Below are positions 53,460 to 64,000 of a stretch of DNA of 64,000 bases, one piece after another. The number at the start of each line of letters is the position of its first letter. The first letter of the stretch is position 1. The translations under genes were made by a program, and so were the position numbers. Source of the DNA: Diospyros lotus (Eukaryota; Streptophyta; Magnoliopsida; Ericales; Ebenaceae). The notes below the pieces were generated by a model. That model was given only the letters and a program-made list of their open reading frames with translations, ran no database searches and was not told the origin of the DNA. The stretch spans positions 13,708,907-13,772,906 of the forward strand of contig NC_068351.1 in the NCBI RefSeq assembly GCF_014633365.1, read 5' to 3'.

Positions 53460-54848
53460 CATGTCCAATTCAATCCTTTCGAGTTCCCTTATCCCACTTT
53501 GTTTCTTGTGTCTCCTCTTCCTATGTGTCTAAGTCCGCCTCTAGGGCGTTTCAAAGTGGAGGCTCTATTACCGTGTTTTCTTCTTTTCCATCTTCTTCTT
53601 CTTCACCTCCTCAAGTAGCACTGCCTCCTAATCCTGTTCTATCTTCATCTTCTCCTGTTCCTCAAACCAGCTCCAGTTCTTCATCTTCTTCTTCATCTTC
53701 TCCCTCACTGCCCATTTCAAAGGCTCCCTTACCTAGATCTAAACTTGCCCCTGCACCTTCTATTCATCGTATGGTCACTAGATTCAAAACCAAAAATGCT
53801 TCTACCTCTTTTCATGCTTTAGTTAGCACTCTTGAACCTGATTCAGTTCATGAGACTCTTTTAGACCCACGATGGGTTCAAGCTATGGAGGAAGAGATTT
53901 TTGCATTGCATCATAATCATGCTTGGGTTCTTGTGCCATTTTCAAAGGATATAAATTTGATTGGATGCAAATGGGTGTTTAGGGTCAAGTATAAGGCTGA
54001 CGGTTCAATTCTTAAATACGCCAAATTAGTTGCAAAGGGTTTTCTTCAAAACCCTTGGAGTGGATTATGGTGAAACATTCAGTCCGATGGTCAAGGCTCC
54101 TACCATTCGGCTATTATTCTCTCTAGCAGTAGCCTTTGGTTGGGATGTGTGACAAGTAGATGTAAATAATGTTTTTTTAAATGGGGACTTGCAAGAAGTT
54201 GTGTTTATGACTCAACCAGAAGGTTTTGTTAGCTTTAAGTTTCCCTCACATGTTTGTCAATTGAAGAAGTCCTTGTATGGTCTTAAACAAGCACCTAGGG
54301 CTTGGTACAATAAGTTGAGGATGGCTTTACAGAGCTAGGGATTTTCTAGGGCAACATCTGATGCATCCTTATTCATTAAATGGACCTCAGCCTATGTCTT
54401 GTTTATTCTGGTGTATGTGGATGATATCTTGATCACTGGTTCAAATAATATGACCCTTAAATCTTGTATTGCTGATTTGGATATACATTTTGCATTAAAG
54501 ACTCTTGGTTCAGTTAATTACTTCCTAGGGTTTGAGGCCTTTCGAGATACCAGTAGTATATACTTGACTCAATCTAAATATGGTCTAGACTTGCTGAAAA
54601 AGGCTAACATGCAAGATTGTAAACCCTGTGATTCACCCATGGTTTCTGGTGTTTGCTTGACTGATGAGGGTGATGTTTTTCCCAATCTATCTTTGTATAG
54701 GACTCTCATTGGGTCTCTACAATATCTTACCTATACATGTCCTGACATTACCTTTGTTGTTAACAAATTAAGTCAATATTTGTCTGTTCCTAAAGTGCAG
54801 CACTGGACTACCTGCAAGAGACTACTTAGATACATCAAAGGGACAATT
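53460..54848 (+). pseudogene. Copia D reverse transcriptase remnant
   Basis: Plus strand: a Ser/Pro-rich linker (VTRFKTKNAS), then DPRWVQAMEEEIFALHHNHA and LIGCKWVFRVKYKADGS. After a frameshift at about 54,050 comes ETFSPMVKAPTIRLLFSLAV, then [19 protein letters not shown]. The frame from 54,399 has ILVYVDDILITGSNN (YVDD), YGLDLLKKANMQDCKPCDSP, YRTLIGSLQYLTYTCPDITF and CKRLLRYIKGTI. It ends where composite 2 is inserted; RNase H should lie beyond the right end of composite 2, outside the window. Confidence 0.88.
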
Positions 54849-55073
54849 TGTAGCATCCCGCATCAAGCGATAGGAAGGATCGAAACAACTTACCTTGATG
54901 GGCTTACGCGAACTTCTCAGGAGTCACCCATGCTTAAGCTTCCCCAGCTCAAGCATGCTTAATCTGGGAGTTCTTTGCCTACATTCAGTCCAAAAGATAT
55001 CTAGCTGGTATAGTTTCCTTTCTTACTTATTCTCGATATATACTACCATTCTCTGGACTCTTGGGGTATTGCA
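54849..55073 (-). repeat. 5S-bearing LTR, left end of composite 2
   Basis: 225 bp, minus strand TGCAATACCCC...GGGATGCTACA, with a 5S-derived block (GATTAAGCATGCTTGAGC, a decayed box A). A PPT (CTCAAGGGGGGGAGAA) follows on its inner side. Confidence 0.88.
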
Positions 55074-55263
55074 TTCTCCCCCCCTTGAGCACATGACATT
55101 TTCGTCATGCGACCTTACAACTGGTCCCAAATCTTCTCCCATTTGGGGGTTGTCATCCTAAAAGCCTGCTAGGAGCCGTTCCTTGTTCAGGCCCTCGCGC
55201 CTTGGCGCCACTTCCTGCCCTCATCGGACCGCCTTCTCCAAGGGTCAGCTTTGATACCAAAAC
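55074..55263 (-). other. Cassandra-like internal segment with PBS, composite 2
   Basis: Equivalent of 37,045-37,234. The PBS-like TGGTATCAAAGC (55,248-55,259, minus) lies 4 nt from the gypsy LTR end. The far end shares GTTGTAAGGTCGCATGACGA with the intact Cassandra. Confidence 0.8.
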
Positions 55264-57989
55264 TGTAGTGGCCCACTCCCAGATAGTCCCGCTAGCATAG
55301 GATATCCGAAAGGAAGCCATCACAATGATGATATAGAACAATAACATACAACACCACATTACAATTCTTAGATAAATTCAGCGGAAACCAATATAAAGAT
55401 TTACAATATCTTGGCACCATGGCCTACACAAATGAAATATAAGGGCATTAATAAATTTTACAACATAAAATTTCCTCACACGTGCCCTCATCACAAACAC
55501 TAACTTAGACTATCTAGTCTGGGAGGTCTCTGTACACCTCTAACCCTGGGCTCTAGCCCCACTGGCCTCGCCCGCAACCACTGCTTTACCTTTACTTGGA
55601 ATGACATGAGAGTAAACAAGATGAGTCACAAGGGTCAGGAAGTATATATAAAAAACCATGGAGATATAGAATTAAAGGCATGAATAACCAAGATAGAGTA
55701 AACGACTCTATGAAAAGATATCAATATGCACAACTCATAAGTTTTTCATTTACAACCATTTCACATGCCGTGATTATTATGCACACCACGTAATCATTTC
55801 TATGCTCATGCACATGCATCAATAGCAAGGAATTTTTCACATAATTCCCAAGGCTCCCACAACCAATATATCCATACATGAATATATATTCATCATAAAA
55901 ATACATCAATAAGCAATAATAATTTGAGCCTCGCCTACTGGGTTGATGGCCACCTCACTCGCGTCAAGCGCTCGTAGGATATCTTTTTCTCACCCACGGA
56001 TATAGTCGCCGTGCAAAATAATAAGTGCGCAAATCAATATAATCATGCATCATATAAGCATATCCCAATTTCATATCAATCCTCAATGATTAAGAAAAAT
56101 CTCATATGATACTTATAGAAATGCCTAACCTATATTCATGGTATATTTTTACCCCAACAACAATCGTAAGAAACCAAAATTTATATATGCAAGAAATATC
56201 AAATCTTGCATGACGCTAGACCCTAATCAAGAAATGCGTCATTCCCTAAGAAATATACGGTGAATCGAAACCCTATTAAAGCTTTTGAATAAAATACTTC
56301 AAGTATTTAAGAAAAATGATCAAGGGTAAACATCACCTCAATTATAGAAAGAATAGCCAACATAAAAGGATTAATTAGGCAAAATTTTAGAAAATTTTCA
56401 GATTTTGAAGTCTAACTTCAAGGGCCTATTTCGGGTTCATATCTCAGTCAAATATCATGAATCATACATCAAATCAAAGCCTCGGATCTCTAGTTTCTGA
56501 AACAACAACCAGATCAAGAATTGAAAATAACCACAAGGAGATATCACAAAAAGACCGAAACAGGGCAGAATTTGTAATAGCAAAATTTTAGAATTCTAGA
56601 TAGAATTCAACAAGTCTGTTACAGGTTCAAATCATAACCAAAATTTCAAATCTTATATCAAATCGAAGCTTATGATGTCTAGTTTATGGAGAAACAAACG
56701 GATTGCAAATCGGATATAATCAAAGAGCGTTATACCCCAAAAATCAAAACAAGGACAGATTATCCGAAAATAGAGCATAAATTTTTCAGATTCTGAGCAA
56801 GAATTAACAAGGCTGTTGTAGGCTCAAAATGGAACCAAAAATTCTAAAAAAAAAAAATATAAAACGAAGCTTATTGAGTCTAGTTTACACAAAAACAAAC
56901 GAATTTTGAATCGGATATAACCACAGAGAGTTATACCCTAAAAACCAAAGCAAGGTCAGATTACTCAAAGCAGTAAAATTTGCAGATCTTAGTAGGGATT
57001 TACAGGGCTATCACGAGCTCAAATCTTAATAAAAAAATTCGATTCTTGTGTCTAAAATGAAGGTTAAGATGTCTAGTTTACATCCCAACAAACGGATCTC
57101 AATTTGAATATAAACACAAGGAGTTATAGGCCATAGGCCAAAGAACACAACATGGTCAGTGAATCCGAAATTAAGGGCAAAAACTTAAAATTGTAGGGAA
57201 CAAGCCTTCTAAGATGAAAAGAAGGTTGAAGAACTTGCACAATTATAATGAGAAGAAGAATAAGATCTTGCATATAAAACAATAAGGAAGAGAACTTGCC
57301 TTAGAAGATGAAACCCAAAGAAGAACTTGAGGAAGCTCTTGAAAATCCCTTTGCTTGAAGCTCCAATGAAGGTTAACAATGGAGGAAGAAGAAGAAAGGA
57401 GGAGAAGAAGAAGACAATCGGGAGAGGGAGAAGGGAGCAAGAAAGCAAGAAAGAGGAAAAGGAGGAGGAAATGGGGGAGGAGTTGTCTCCAATCCAACCC
57501 CTCTTTTGGCTTCCCTAATTTGCCCCTCACATAACACACACATAATTCAAATATCTCTTGCCCTTTAGGTCATTTTGTCATTTTCTTAATCTTTTTCCTT
57601 TTTAATTAAGATACCACTCTCTATGCCCATGGCCCAGCCCAAGTCCAAATATATGGCCCAATTCAACTAAGGCTCAATGGACTTTTCTTGAAATTTGAAT
57701 TCAACCCAATTCATTTACAGTTAAAATTTAAATACTTATCAATGGCCTAATTCAAACAAGGCCTAAACCTATTTAGCCCACAACTTTGAGACTTTTCAAC
57801 ACATTTCATTTATACTCACAAAGACATTGATCCACTTACATTTATTTTCCCACAAAATATTATCTTCATTAATTTGTCCCATTACCAACACATATAATAT
57901 TTTTAACACTTAATTCAATAAAAACAAAAAATTCTAATGCTCGAAAGAAAATACCACTCGACATCTAGACCCAGCAACGGGTCGTTACA
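55264..57989 (-). repeat. Gypsy LTR (minus) of composite 2
   Basis: 2726 bp. Read on minus it starts TGTAACGACCCGTTGCTGGG at 57,989 and ends GTGGGCCACTACA at 55,264. The first ~840 bp can be compared with 63,156-64,000 and match closely by eye. It contains a GAAGAAGAAG-rich stretch (57,380-57,480, plus strand). Confidence 0.9.
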
Positions 57990-58179
57990 ATTTGAAGATA
58001 AGTTAGGTGGGAAACAACACCAGCTGGATACCTTTTGGGCTGAATGTAGGCAAAGAACTCTCGGATTAAGCATGCTTGAGCTGGAGAAGCTTAAGGATGG
58101 GTGACCCCTGGGAAGTTCGCGTAGGCCCATCAGAGTAAGTTGTTCCGGTCCTTCCTATCGTTCGATGCTGGATGTTACA
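57990..58179 (+). repeat. 5S-bearing LTR, 5'-truncated inner copy of composite 2
   Basis: Starts inside the LTR (GAAGATAAGTTAGGTGGGAA corresponds to about 30 nt into a full copy) and ends TGGATGTTACA. It directly abuts the TGTAACGACC end of the inverted gypsy LTR. The 5S block (GGATTAAGCATGCTTGAGC, GGATGGGTGACC) is retained. Confidence 0.88.
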
Positions 58180-58400
58180 AGTGGTATTAGAGCAACTTGG
58201 ACCGTGTACTAGGCAAAGGCTGGGGTACTGGACCGGGGACACTAGACAGGAGATCATTAGTAGGCTATAAAAGCAAAAGTTTGGGATGAGAGGAGTCTCT
58301 GTATGCATAAGAATGACGGGTAGAGTTAAGGGTGTGTTTAGTGGTTTAAATAAGGTTAAGTTATGATAGTGTTCTAAAAGTAATTTGATTGTGCAGGAAA
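58180..58400 (+). other. PBS and leader of the Tekay element, composite 2
   Basis: TGGTATTAGAGC (58,182 on) is followed by a leader homologous to 41,987-42,265 and ending directly before the gag ATG. It has one copy of the GTGTACTAGGCAAAGGCTGG unit, tandemly repeated in composite 1. Confidence 0.82.
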
Positions 58401-60191
58401 ATGAGTGGACGTCGAGGAAGGTCGTCGACTCATACTCGAGGCCGAGGTCAGGCTATTCTTACACCTGTTCCTACCCCTACACCACCTCTCGCACCTGCTA
58501 CTCCATGGGAGTCTACGACGTAGTTACGACAGGAGGTGAGCGAGCTGAGAGGTACAATGGCCACCATGTTGAGACATCTTGAGGCCTTTATGGCAAACCT
58601 AGAGAGATAGGGTCAGGTATCTCAGGGGGTAGGAAATGAACCAGGGTTGAATGAAAATAATAATGGGCAAACTTCGAACCCAGTGAATCAGGGAATGGAG
58701 CCCCAGGGGACAGATGGAAATGCGGGAAGCCAGCTAGTAAGGAACTTTATGACTCTCAGGCCTCCAGAGTTCCATGGAGGGGCAGAAGCACCAGCAGCAG
58801 AGGACTGGATGTTATCTATAGAGAAGCACCTTCGGACTATAGGGTGCAGTGATGCTCAAAAGGTCCAGTTGGCGACATTTCTGTTTCGAGGGGATGCTAA
58901 GAGGTGGTGGGAAACCACTAGGCAGAGATTCAGGGGTAGAGGGCCATCATGGCAGAGTTCAGCGAAGCATTCAATGACACTTATTTCTCTGCCTGGATCC
59001 GTGACCAAAAGACCTACGAGTTCATTGAGTTAACTCAGGGGAACAAATCAGTAGCACAGTATGAGGCAGGGTTTACTTCTCTGGCAAGGTTTGCTCCAGA
59101 CTCAGTATCTACAAATGAGAAGAAGGTAGCGAAGTTTTAGCGCGAACTACGTATTGAGATTAGATATCAGTTGGCCGATGCTCAACTCACAGATTATGCT
59201 ACAGTGGTGCAGAGGGCCTACATAATTGAGAGGGAGAGAAATGAGTTGAGAGCAGCACATGCAACTTCACGGGGAGCGAGTTCATTTTGTGGATAGGGCA
59301 GTGATAAGAAGAGGAAGGGGCTGCCAAGTTCAGTAGGTAATGCATCTGATACCCCACCATGTAAGACTTGTGGTAGAAAACATCGAGGTTAGTGTCGGAC
59401 ATGTTACACTTGTGGGTAGATAGGGCACCTATAGAAGGATGCCCATAGAGAGTGGGCATGACAGGCGACAGAGAAGTGATTTGTTACCGGTGTGGTTGGA
59501 AGGGGCACAAGTCTAATCTTTGTATTCAACTACCACGACAAGGAGGACAGAAATCTGGGAATCAGGGTTACAAGCAAGGTCAGAGGTCGACAGTACCCAG
59601 AGTTCAGGGCACGGCTCCACTTTTGGCACTACCATAGGGACCGTACACCAAAGATGCTGGCAGACCCCACGTTCAAGGGCGACTATTGGCTTTACTACAG
59701 CTGATGCTGAGAAGGGGAAGGATACGGTGCAAGGTATCCTCTCCTTATATGATATTGACGTGCGTGTTTTATTTGACACAGGATCCACACACTCTTTTGT
59801 TGCACCTCGAGTTGTATGTTTTATTCCAATTCTTAGAACATTACAGCTGTATTATTTGATTGTGTCTATGCCGAGGAATGTGGAATTGGTATGTAGAGAA
59901 GTTTATAGGGTTTGTAAAATTATGGTGCATGATAAGGAGCTCCCAGGAAATTTGATAGTATTGGACATAAAAGATTTTGATCTTATTTTGGACATGGATT
60001 GGCTATTTCAACATTATGCCAAGGTTGATTGTCAGCATAAGGTAATTCATTTTGAGTTGCCTCAGCAGCCGGTTATAGTGTATCGAGGCATTAAGCCTAT
60101 GAGCTCCACACCCATGATTTCTGTAATGAAGGCAGAGAAGTTGGTGCGACATGGATGCGAGCCATATTTGGCTTTTGTGACGACAAATTAG
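58401..60191 (+). pseudogene. Tekay-type gag and protease, decayed
   Basis: ATG at 58,401 starts MSGRRGRSSTHTRGRG, the basic gag N-terminus. After stops comes NFMTLRPPEFHGGAEAPAAE with DWMLSIEKHLRTIGCSDAQK and FRGDAKRWWETTRQRF. After a frameshift follows FIELTQGNKSVAQYEAGFTS. A zinc knuckle VICYRCGWKGHKSNLC is near 59,480-59,520. The protease frame (59,700-60,190) has VRVLFDTGSTHSFVAPRVVC with the DTG active site and FDLILDMDWLFQHYAKVDCQ. It resembles the open frame at 38,957-41,026 block for block, so both belong to one lineage. Several stops and at least two frameshifts inactivate it. Confidence 0.88.
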
Positions 60192-60990
60192 GAGAATAAG
60201 ACAGAGTTGCTAGACATTCCAGTAGTTTAGGAATTTCCAGATGTGTTTCCTGAAGAATTGTCGGGATTGCCACTGCCGAGGGAGATTGAGTTTTCTATAG
60301 AGTTGGTGCCATGTGCGCAGCCTATTTCCAAGGCTCCTCATAGAATGGCGGTTAATGAATTCAAGGAACTGAAGGTGCAATTGCAAGAACTGATTGAGAA
60401 GGGATTCATCCGCCCGAGTGCCTCACCTTGGGGTGCTCCAGTGTTGTTTGTGAGGAAGAAAGATGAATCCGTGAGACTATGCATTTACTACCAGCAGTTA
60501 AATCAGGTGACATTGAAGAATAAATATCCTCTCCCACGTGTTGATGATTTGTTAGACCAACTCTGGGGAGCCTCAATCTTTTCGAAGATTGATTTGAAAT
60601 CAGGGTATCATCAAGTGAGGGCCAGAGAAGAAGATGTGCAGAAGACAGTATTTCGCACCTAGTATGGCCATTATGAGTTTGTGGTCATGCCCTTCTGGTT
60701 GACGAACGCCCCAACAGTCTTCATGGATTTGATGAACAAGGTATTTAGGGAATACTTGGATTGTTTTGTTATTGTGTTCATCGATGATATCCTTATTTAC
60801 TCGCCGAGCTTGGAAGAACATAAGACCCATCTTAGGGCAGTTGCAAAGGCTTATAGAAGAATAGTTGTATGCAAAATTCAGCAAGTGTGATTTTTGGCAA
60901 CGAAAGGTGAGTTTCTTGGGACATGTAGTGTTTCGCGAGGCTATTGCAGTGGACCCTGAAAATGTAAAGGTAGTGGTTGATTGGCCCAGA
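60192..60990 (+). pseudogene. Tekay-type reverse transcriptase, decayed
   Basis: The frame has [60 protein letters not shown] and [20 protein letters not shown] (catalytic Asp of motif A). A stop at 60,661 follows TVFRT. The frame then continues [20 protein letters not shown] and [18 protein letters not shown] with the FIDD form of the catalytic box normal for gypsy. A frameshift follows near 60,885. All order and spacing fits a gypsy RT. Confidence 0.9.
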
Positions 60991-61017
60991 CCAACTATTG
61001 TGACTGATATTTGAAGC

Positions 61018-61605
61018 TTTTTGGGATTGACAGGCTATTATAAGAGATTCATCGAGGGATTCTCCAGATTATCCTTGCCCATGACCAGATTGACTCGGAA
61101 GGGAGTAAAGTTTGAGTGGAATGAGGCATGTGAAAATTGCTTTCAAGAGTTGAAAAAGAGGTTGACAACGATTCCAGTGTTAGCTATTCCCAAGAGTGGG
61201 GAAAAGTTCACTATCTTCAGTGATGCTTCACATTCTGGATTAGAATGTGTTCTGATGCAGGATGGGCGAATGAATGCCTATGCCTCGAGATAGTTGAAGA
61301 AACATGAGATGAACTACCCTACACTTGACTTGGAATTGGAAGCAGTGGTATTTGCACTCAAGATATGGAGGCATTACTTGTACGGGGAGAAGGTGGAGAT
61401 TTATATAAATCATAAGAGCTTAAAGTATCTCTTCTCCCAAAAAGATTTGAATATGCGACAACGCAGATGGATAGAGCTTTTCAAGGACTATGATTGTGAA
61501 ATTTTGTATCACCCGGGAAAGGCCAATGAGGTGGCTGATGCGCTTAGTCGCAGGGGAGCTTCCATAGCAGTTATGATGGTCCAGGAATGGACGCTATTGA
61601 GATAG
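61018..61605 (+). pseudogene. Tekay-type RNase H, decayed
   Basis: LTGYYKRFIEGFSRLSLPMT is the RT-RNase H connection. RNase H itself shows FSDASHSGLECVLMQDGRMN with its Asp (the usual Gly-x-Gly-Cys turn is changed), a stop at 61,292, then [40 protein letters not shown] (second Asp position is Asn: usually TDHKSL, here INHKSL) and [13 protein letters not shown]. The changed Asp means the enzyme would be inactive even without the stop. Confidence 0.88.
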
Positions 61606-61716
61606 ATGGGTGAGATGTCTATCTCTAGTCCTGATGAGAGGCCTATCGTGTGTTGTTCTTACATGAGGGTGCAATCTGATTTGATTGAGCAAATTTGAGT
61701 TCAACAGCCACATGAT

Positions 61717-62616
61717 GTGAAATTGGCCCAGATTTTGGTAGATGTGGAAAAGTTTTTCTCAGTGGGATTTAGTCAGAGGGGTGAGGGCATGTTGCTATTT
61801 CAGGGGCGGATTTGTGTTCCCGATGATGCAAAGATTAGGAATGGAATCTTGTCAGAAGCTCACAAGTCTCGTTATACTATCCATTCGGGCATGACAAAGA
61901 TGTATCATAATCTTCGTTGACAATTTTGGTGGGATGGTTTGAAAAGAGATGTGGTAAAGTATGTTTCGCAATGTGTGGTGTGTCAACAAATTAAGGCGGA
62001 ACATCAGAGACCAGCCGGTCTCCTACAGTCGTTATCTATTCCGGAGTGGAAGTGGGACAATATATCCATGGACTTTGTGACGGGTTTGCCTAGGACAGTG
62101 AAGGGGCACGATGCCATATGGGTAATAGTGGACAGGTTAACTAAATCAACCCACTTCTTACCAATAAAGAAGACTTATCCTCTGAACCGCTTAGCGAAGA
62201 TATACATTGAGGAGATCATGAGACTGCATGGTATTCCATCTAGTATTGTGTCGGATTGGGATCCTCGTTTTACTTCACATTTTTTGGAGGCTCTACATGG
62301 TGCTTTGGGCACTAAGTTGAGATTCAGTACTGCATTTCATCCGCAGACTAATGGGCAGACTAAGAGGACGATCCAAACACTGGAGGATATGCTTAGGGCA
62401 TGCGTATTGGATTTTCATGGTAGTTCGGACGATTATTTGCCGTTAGTGGAATTTGCCTACAATGATAGTCATTACGCGAGTATTGGGATGCCACCTTATG
62501 AGGCATTATATGGCAGGCCGTGTAGATCGCTCATTTGTTGGGAGGAATTGGGAGATAGAGCATTGTTGGGACTCGAGGTCATTGAACAGACAACAAAAAA
62601 AGATCCGAACTATTAA
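61717..62616 (+). pseudogene. Tekay-type integrase core with a lost catalytic Glu
   Basis: Zinc-binding part: HKSRYTIHSGMTKMYHNLR, stop, then QCVVCQQIKAEHQRPAGLLQ. Core: WDNISMDFVTGLPRTVKGHD (first Asp), IPSSIVSDWDPRFTSHF (second Asp) and FHPQTNGQTKRTIQTLEDML, where the catalytic Glu of the usual GQ(S)ERTIQ is Lys. MPPYEALYGRPCRSLICWEE follows. One stop at 61,918-61,920 and the Glu-to-Lys change make this copy unable to integrate by itself. Confidence 0.9.
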
Positions 62617-63141
62617 GGTCTGAATGAAAACAGCTCAAGATAGACAAAAGAGTTACGTGGATAAAAGACGACGTGACATGGAATTTGATGTGGGTGATCA
62701 TGTATGGTTGAGGGTAATGCCCATGAAGGGTGTGCGTCGATTTGGAGTTTCGGGGAAGCTTAGTCCCCGTTATATTAGACCGTTTGAAATTTTGGAGCAA
62801 GTTGGGACTTTGGCATACAGGTTGGCTTTGCCACCTCAATTATCCGGTGTTCACAACGTCTTCCACGTGTCTATATTGAGGAAGTATGTGCTGGATCCCA
62901 AACATATTATTAATTATCAGACCATAGAGGTCAGAGATGATGTTTCTTATGAGGAAATGCCAGTCAGTATATTGGAATAGAGGGAGAAAGTATAGAGAAA
63001 CAGGACGATCCCATTTGTGAAAGTCCAATGGCAGCGTCACTCTCCAAACGAGGCTACTTGGGAGCTTAAGGATGAGATGAGGCATCTCTTTCTCCAATTG
63101 TTTGCGTGGCCAGGTATGAATTTGGGGGACCAAATTCTTTA
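62617..63141 (+). pseudogene. Tekay integrase C-terminus with chromodomain
   Basis: RQKSYVDKRRRDMEFDVGDH and HVWLRVMPMKGVRRFGVSGK form the GPY/F region with LSPRYIRPFEILEQVGTLAY. VHNVFHVSILRKYVLDPKHI leads into a chromodomain: after a stop (62,978) come REKV, then VKVQWQRHSPNEATWELKDE, then MRHLFLQLF. A chromodomain of this type after the integrase marks the element as a chromovirus of the Tekay/Del group, which tend to target heterochromatin. It ends about 15 bp before the LTR. Confidence 0.87.
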
Positions 63142-63155
63142 AAGGGGGAAAAAAT
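63142..63155 (+). other. PPT of composite 2
   Basis: Purine-rich AAAGGGGGAAAAAAT directly before the LTR start TGTAACGACC at 63,156; the plus-strand primer site. Confidence 0.85.
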
Positions 63156-64000
63156 TGTAACGACCCGTTGGTGGGTCTAGATGTCGAGTGGTATTTTCTT
63201 TCGAGCATTAGAATTTTTGGTCTTTATTGAATGAAGTGTTGGAAATATTATATGTATCGGTAATGGGGCAAATTAATGAAGATAATAATTGTGGGAAAAT
63301 AAATATAAGTGGATCAATGTCTTTGTGAGCATAAATGAAATGAGTGGAAAAGTCTCAAGGTTGTGGGTTAAATGGGTTTGGGCCTTATTTGAATTAGGCC
63401 ATTGATAAGTATTTAAATTTTAACTGTAAATGAATTGGGTTGAATTCAAATTTCAAGAAAAGTCCATTGGGCCTTAGTTGGATTGGGCCATACATTTGGG
63501 CTGAGCCATGGGCATAGAAAGTGGTATCTTAATTAAAAAGGAAAAAGATTAAGAAAATGACTTAAAAGGTAAGAGATATTTGAATTATGTGTGTGTTATG
63601 TGAGCGGCAAATTAGGGAAGCCAAAAGAGGGGTTGGATTGGAGACAACTCCTCCTTCTTTTCCTCTTTCTTGCTCCCTTCTCCCTCTCCCGATTGTCTTC
63701 TTCTTCTCCTCCTCCTTTCTTCTTCCTCCTCCATTGTTAACCTTCATTAGAGCTTCAAGCAAAGGGATTTTCAAGAGCTTCATCAAGTTCTTTTTTGGGT
63801 TTCATCTTCTAAGGCAAGTTTTTTTCCTTATTGTTTCATATGCAAGATCTTATTCTTCTTCTCATTATAATTGTGCAAGTTCTTCAACCTTATTTTCATC
63901 TTAGAAGGCTTGTTTCCTTCAATTTTAAGTTTTTGCCCTTAATTTTGGACTCATTGACCATGCTGTGTTCTTTGGCCTATAACTCCTTGTGTTTATATCC
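63156..64000 (+). repeat. Gypsy LTR (plus), composite 2, truncated by window end
   Basis: Starts TGTAACGACCCGTTGGTGGG. The visible 845 bp mirror 57,989 down to about 57,145. The remaining ~1.9 kb should end in GTGGGCCACTACA outside the window. Confidence 0.92.

Larger units (their letters stand above)
54849..64000. mobile_element. Composite retroelement 2 (same head-to-head structure), right end beyond window
   Basis: Order on plus: 5S-type LTR (minus) 54,849-55,073; internal piece with PPT and PBS (minus) 55,074-55,263; gypsy LTR (minus) 55,264-57,989; 5'-truncated 5S-type LTR (plus) 57,990-58,179; PBS and leader 58,182-58,400; Tekay gag-pol 58,401-63,141; PPT; gypsy LTR (plus) from 63,156. 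It interrupts copia D after the RYIKGTI block. The left flank is CAATT (54,844-54,848), so the same 5-mer is expected after the right LTR. Its LTRs are related to those of composite 1 only at their ends, so it is a separate subfamily. Confidence 0.82.

Overview
This is a stretch of a eudicot nuclear genome. The evidence is GT-AG introns, a plant vacuolar processing enzyme, a plastid-type TPR protein, a LOB-domain coding remnant, and many nested plant retrotransposons (copia, Tekay-type chromovirus, RTE LINE, Cassandra TRIM, CACTA). Host coding sequence is a small minority of the window. Most of the rest is layered transposon DNA sitting in introns and promoters.

Layout. (1) 956-19,612: a plus-strand gene I do not recognise. 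Exons lie at 956-1106, 1626-1660 and 10,625-10,676, with a tentative last exon at 19,548-19,612. Its second intron holds a complete old copia element (2280-9768, minus, TSD GACTT), which itself carries a solo LTR, an intact-structure Cassandra TRIM and an RTE LINE. Its third intron holds a truncated RTE LINE and a second copia (14,233-19,342, plus, TSD ATATC). (2) 19,639-22,765: a complete nine-exon legumain/vacuolar processing enzyme gene with short, clean introns; its start codon lies under 300 bp from the copia 3' LTR. (3) 23,662-27,299: a gypsy-like solo LTR split by a non-autonomous CACTA element (24,453-26,262, TSD AGT). (4) 27,764 to beyond 52,662: eleven exons of a chloroplast-type TPR protein gene whose 3' end lies outside the window. 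Its 15 kb intron 6 is a nest of copia elements plus a 9.3 kb composite retroelement; the intron after exon 11 contains a copia remnant and a second composite retroelement that runs off the end.

The most unusual content is the two composite retroelements, 36,828-46,147 and 54,849 to beyond 64,000. Both read, left to right: a 5S-rRNA-bearing Cassandra-type LTR (minus), a short internal piece with PBS and PPT (minus), a 2.4-2.7 kb gypsy LTR (minus), a 5S-type LTR (plus), PBS and leader (plus), cargo, PPT, and the same gypsy LTR (plus). The first is bounded by a perfect 5-bp duplication (ATAAA). Removing it together with one duplication copy gives an open copia gag-protease frame, so the whole inverted structure behaves as one insertion. 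Its cargo is a LOB-domain (LBD) sequence in place of gag-pol, and its left gypsy LTR carries a 2 kb open gag-protease-RT segment. The second carries a decayed Tekay gag-pol with chromodomain. The two gypsy LTRs within each composite look like close sisters, whereas the two composites are clearly diverged, so the architecture is shared by two subfamilies or arose twice.

Coordinates of LTR ends, splice sites and TSDs were read by eye. Percent identities, phylogenetic placement and expression could not be computed here.
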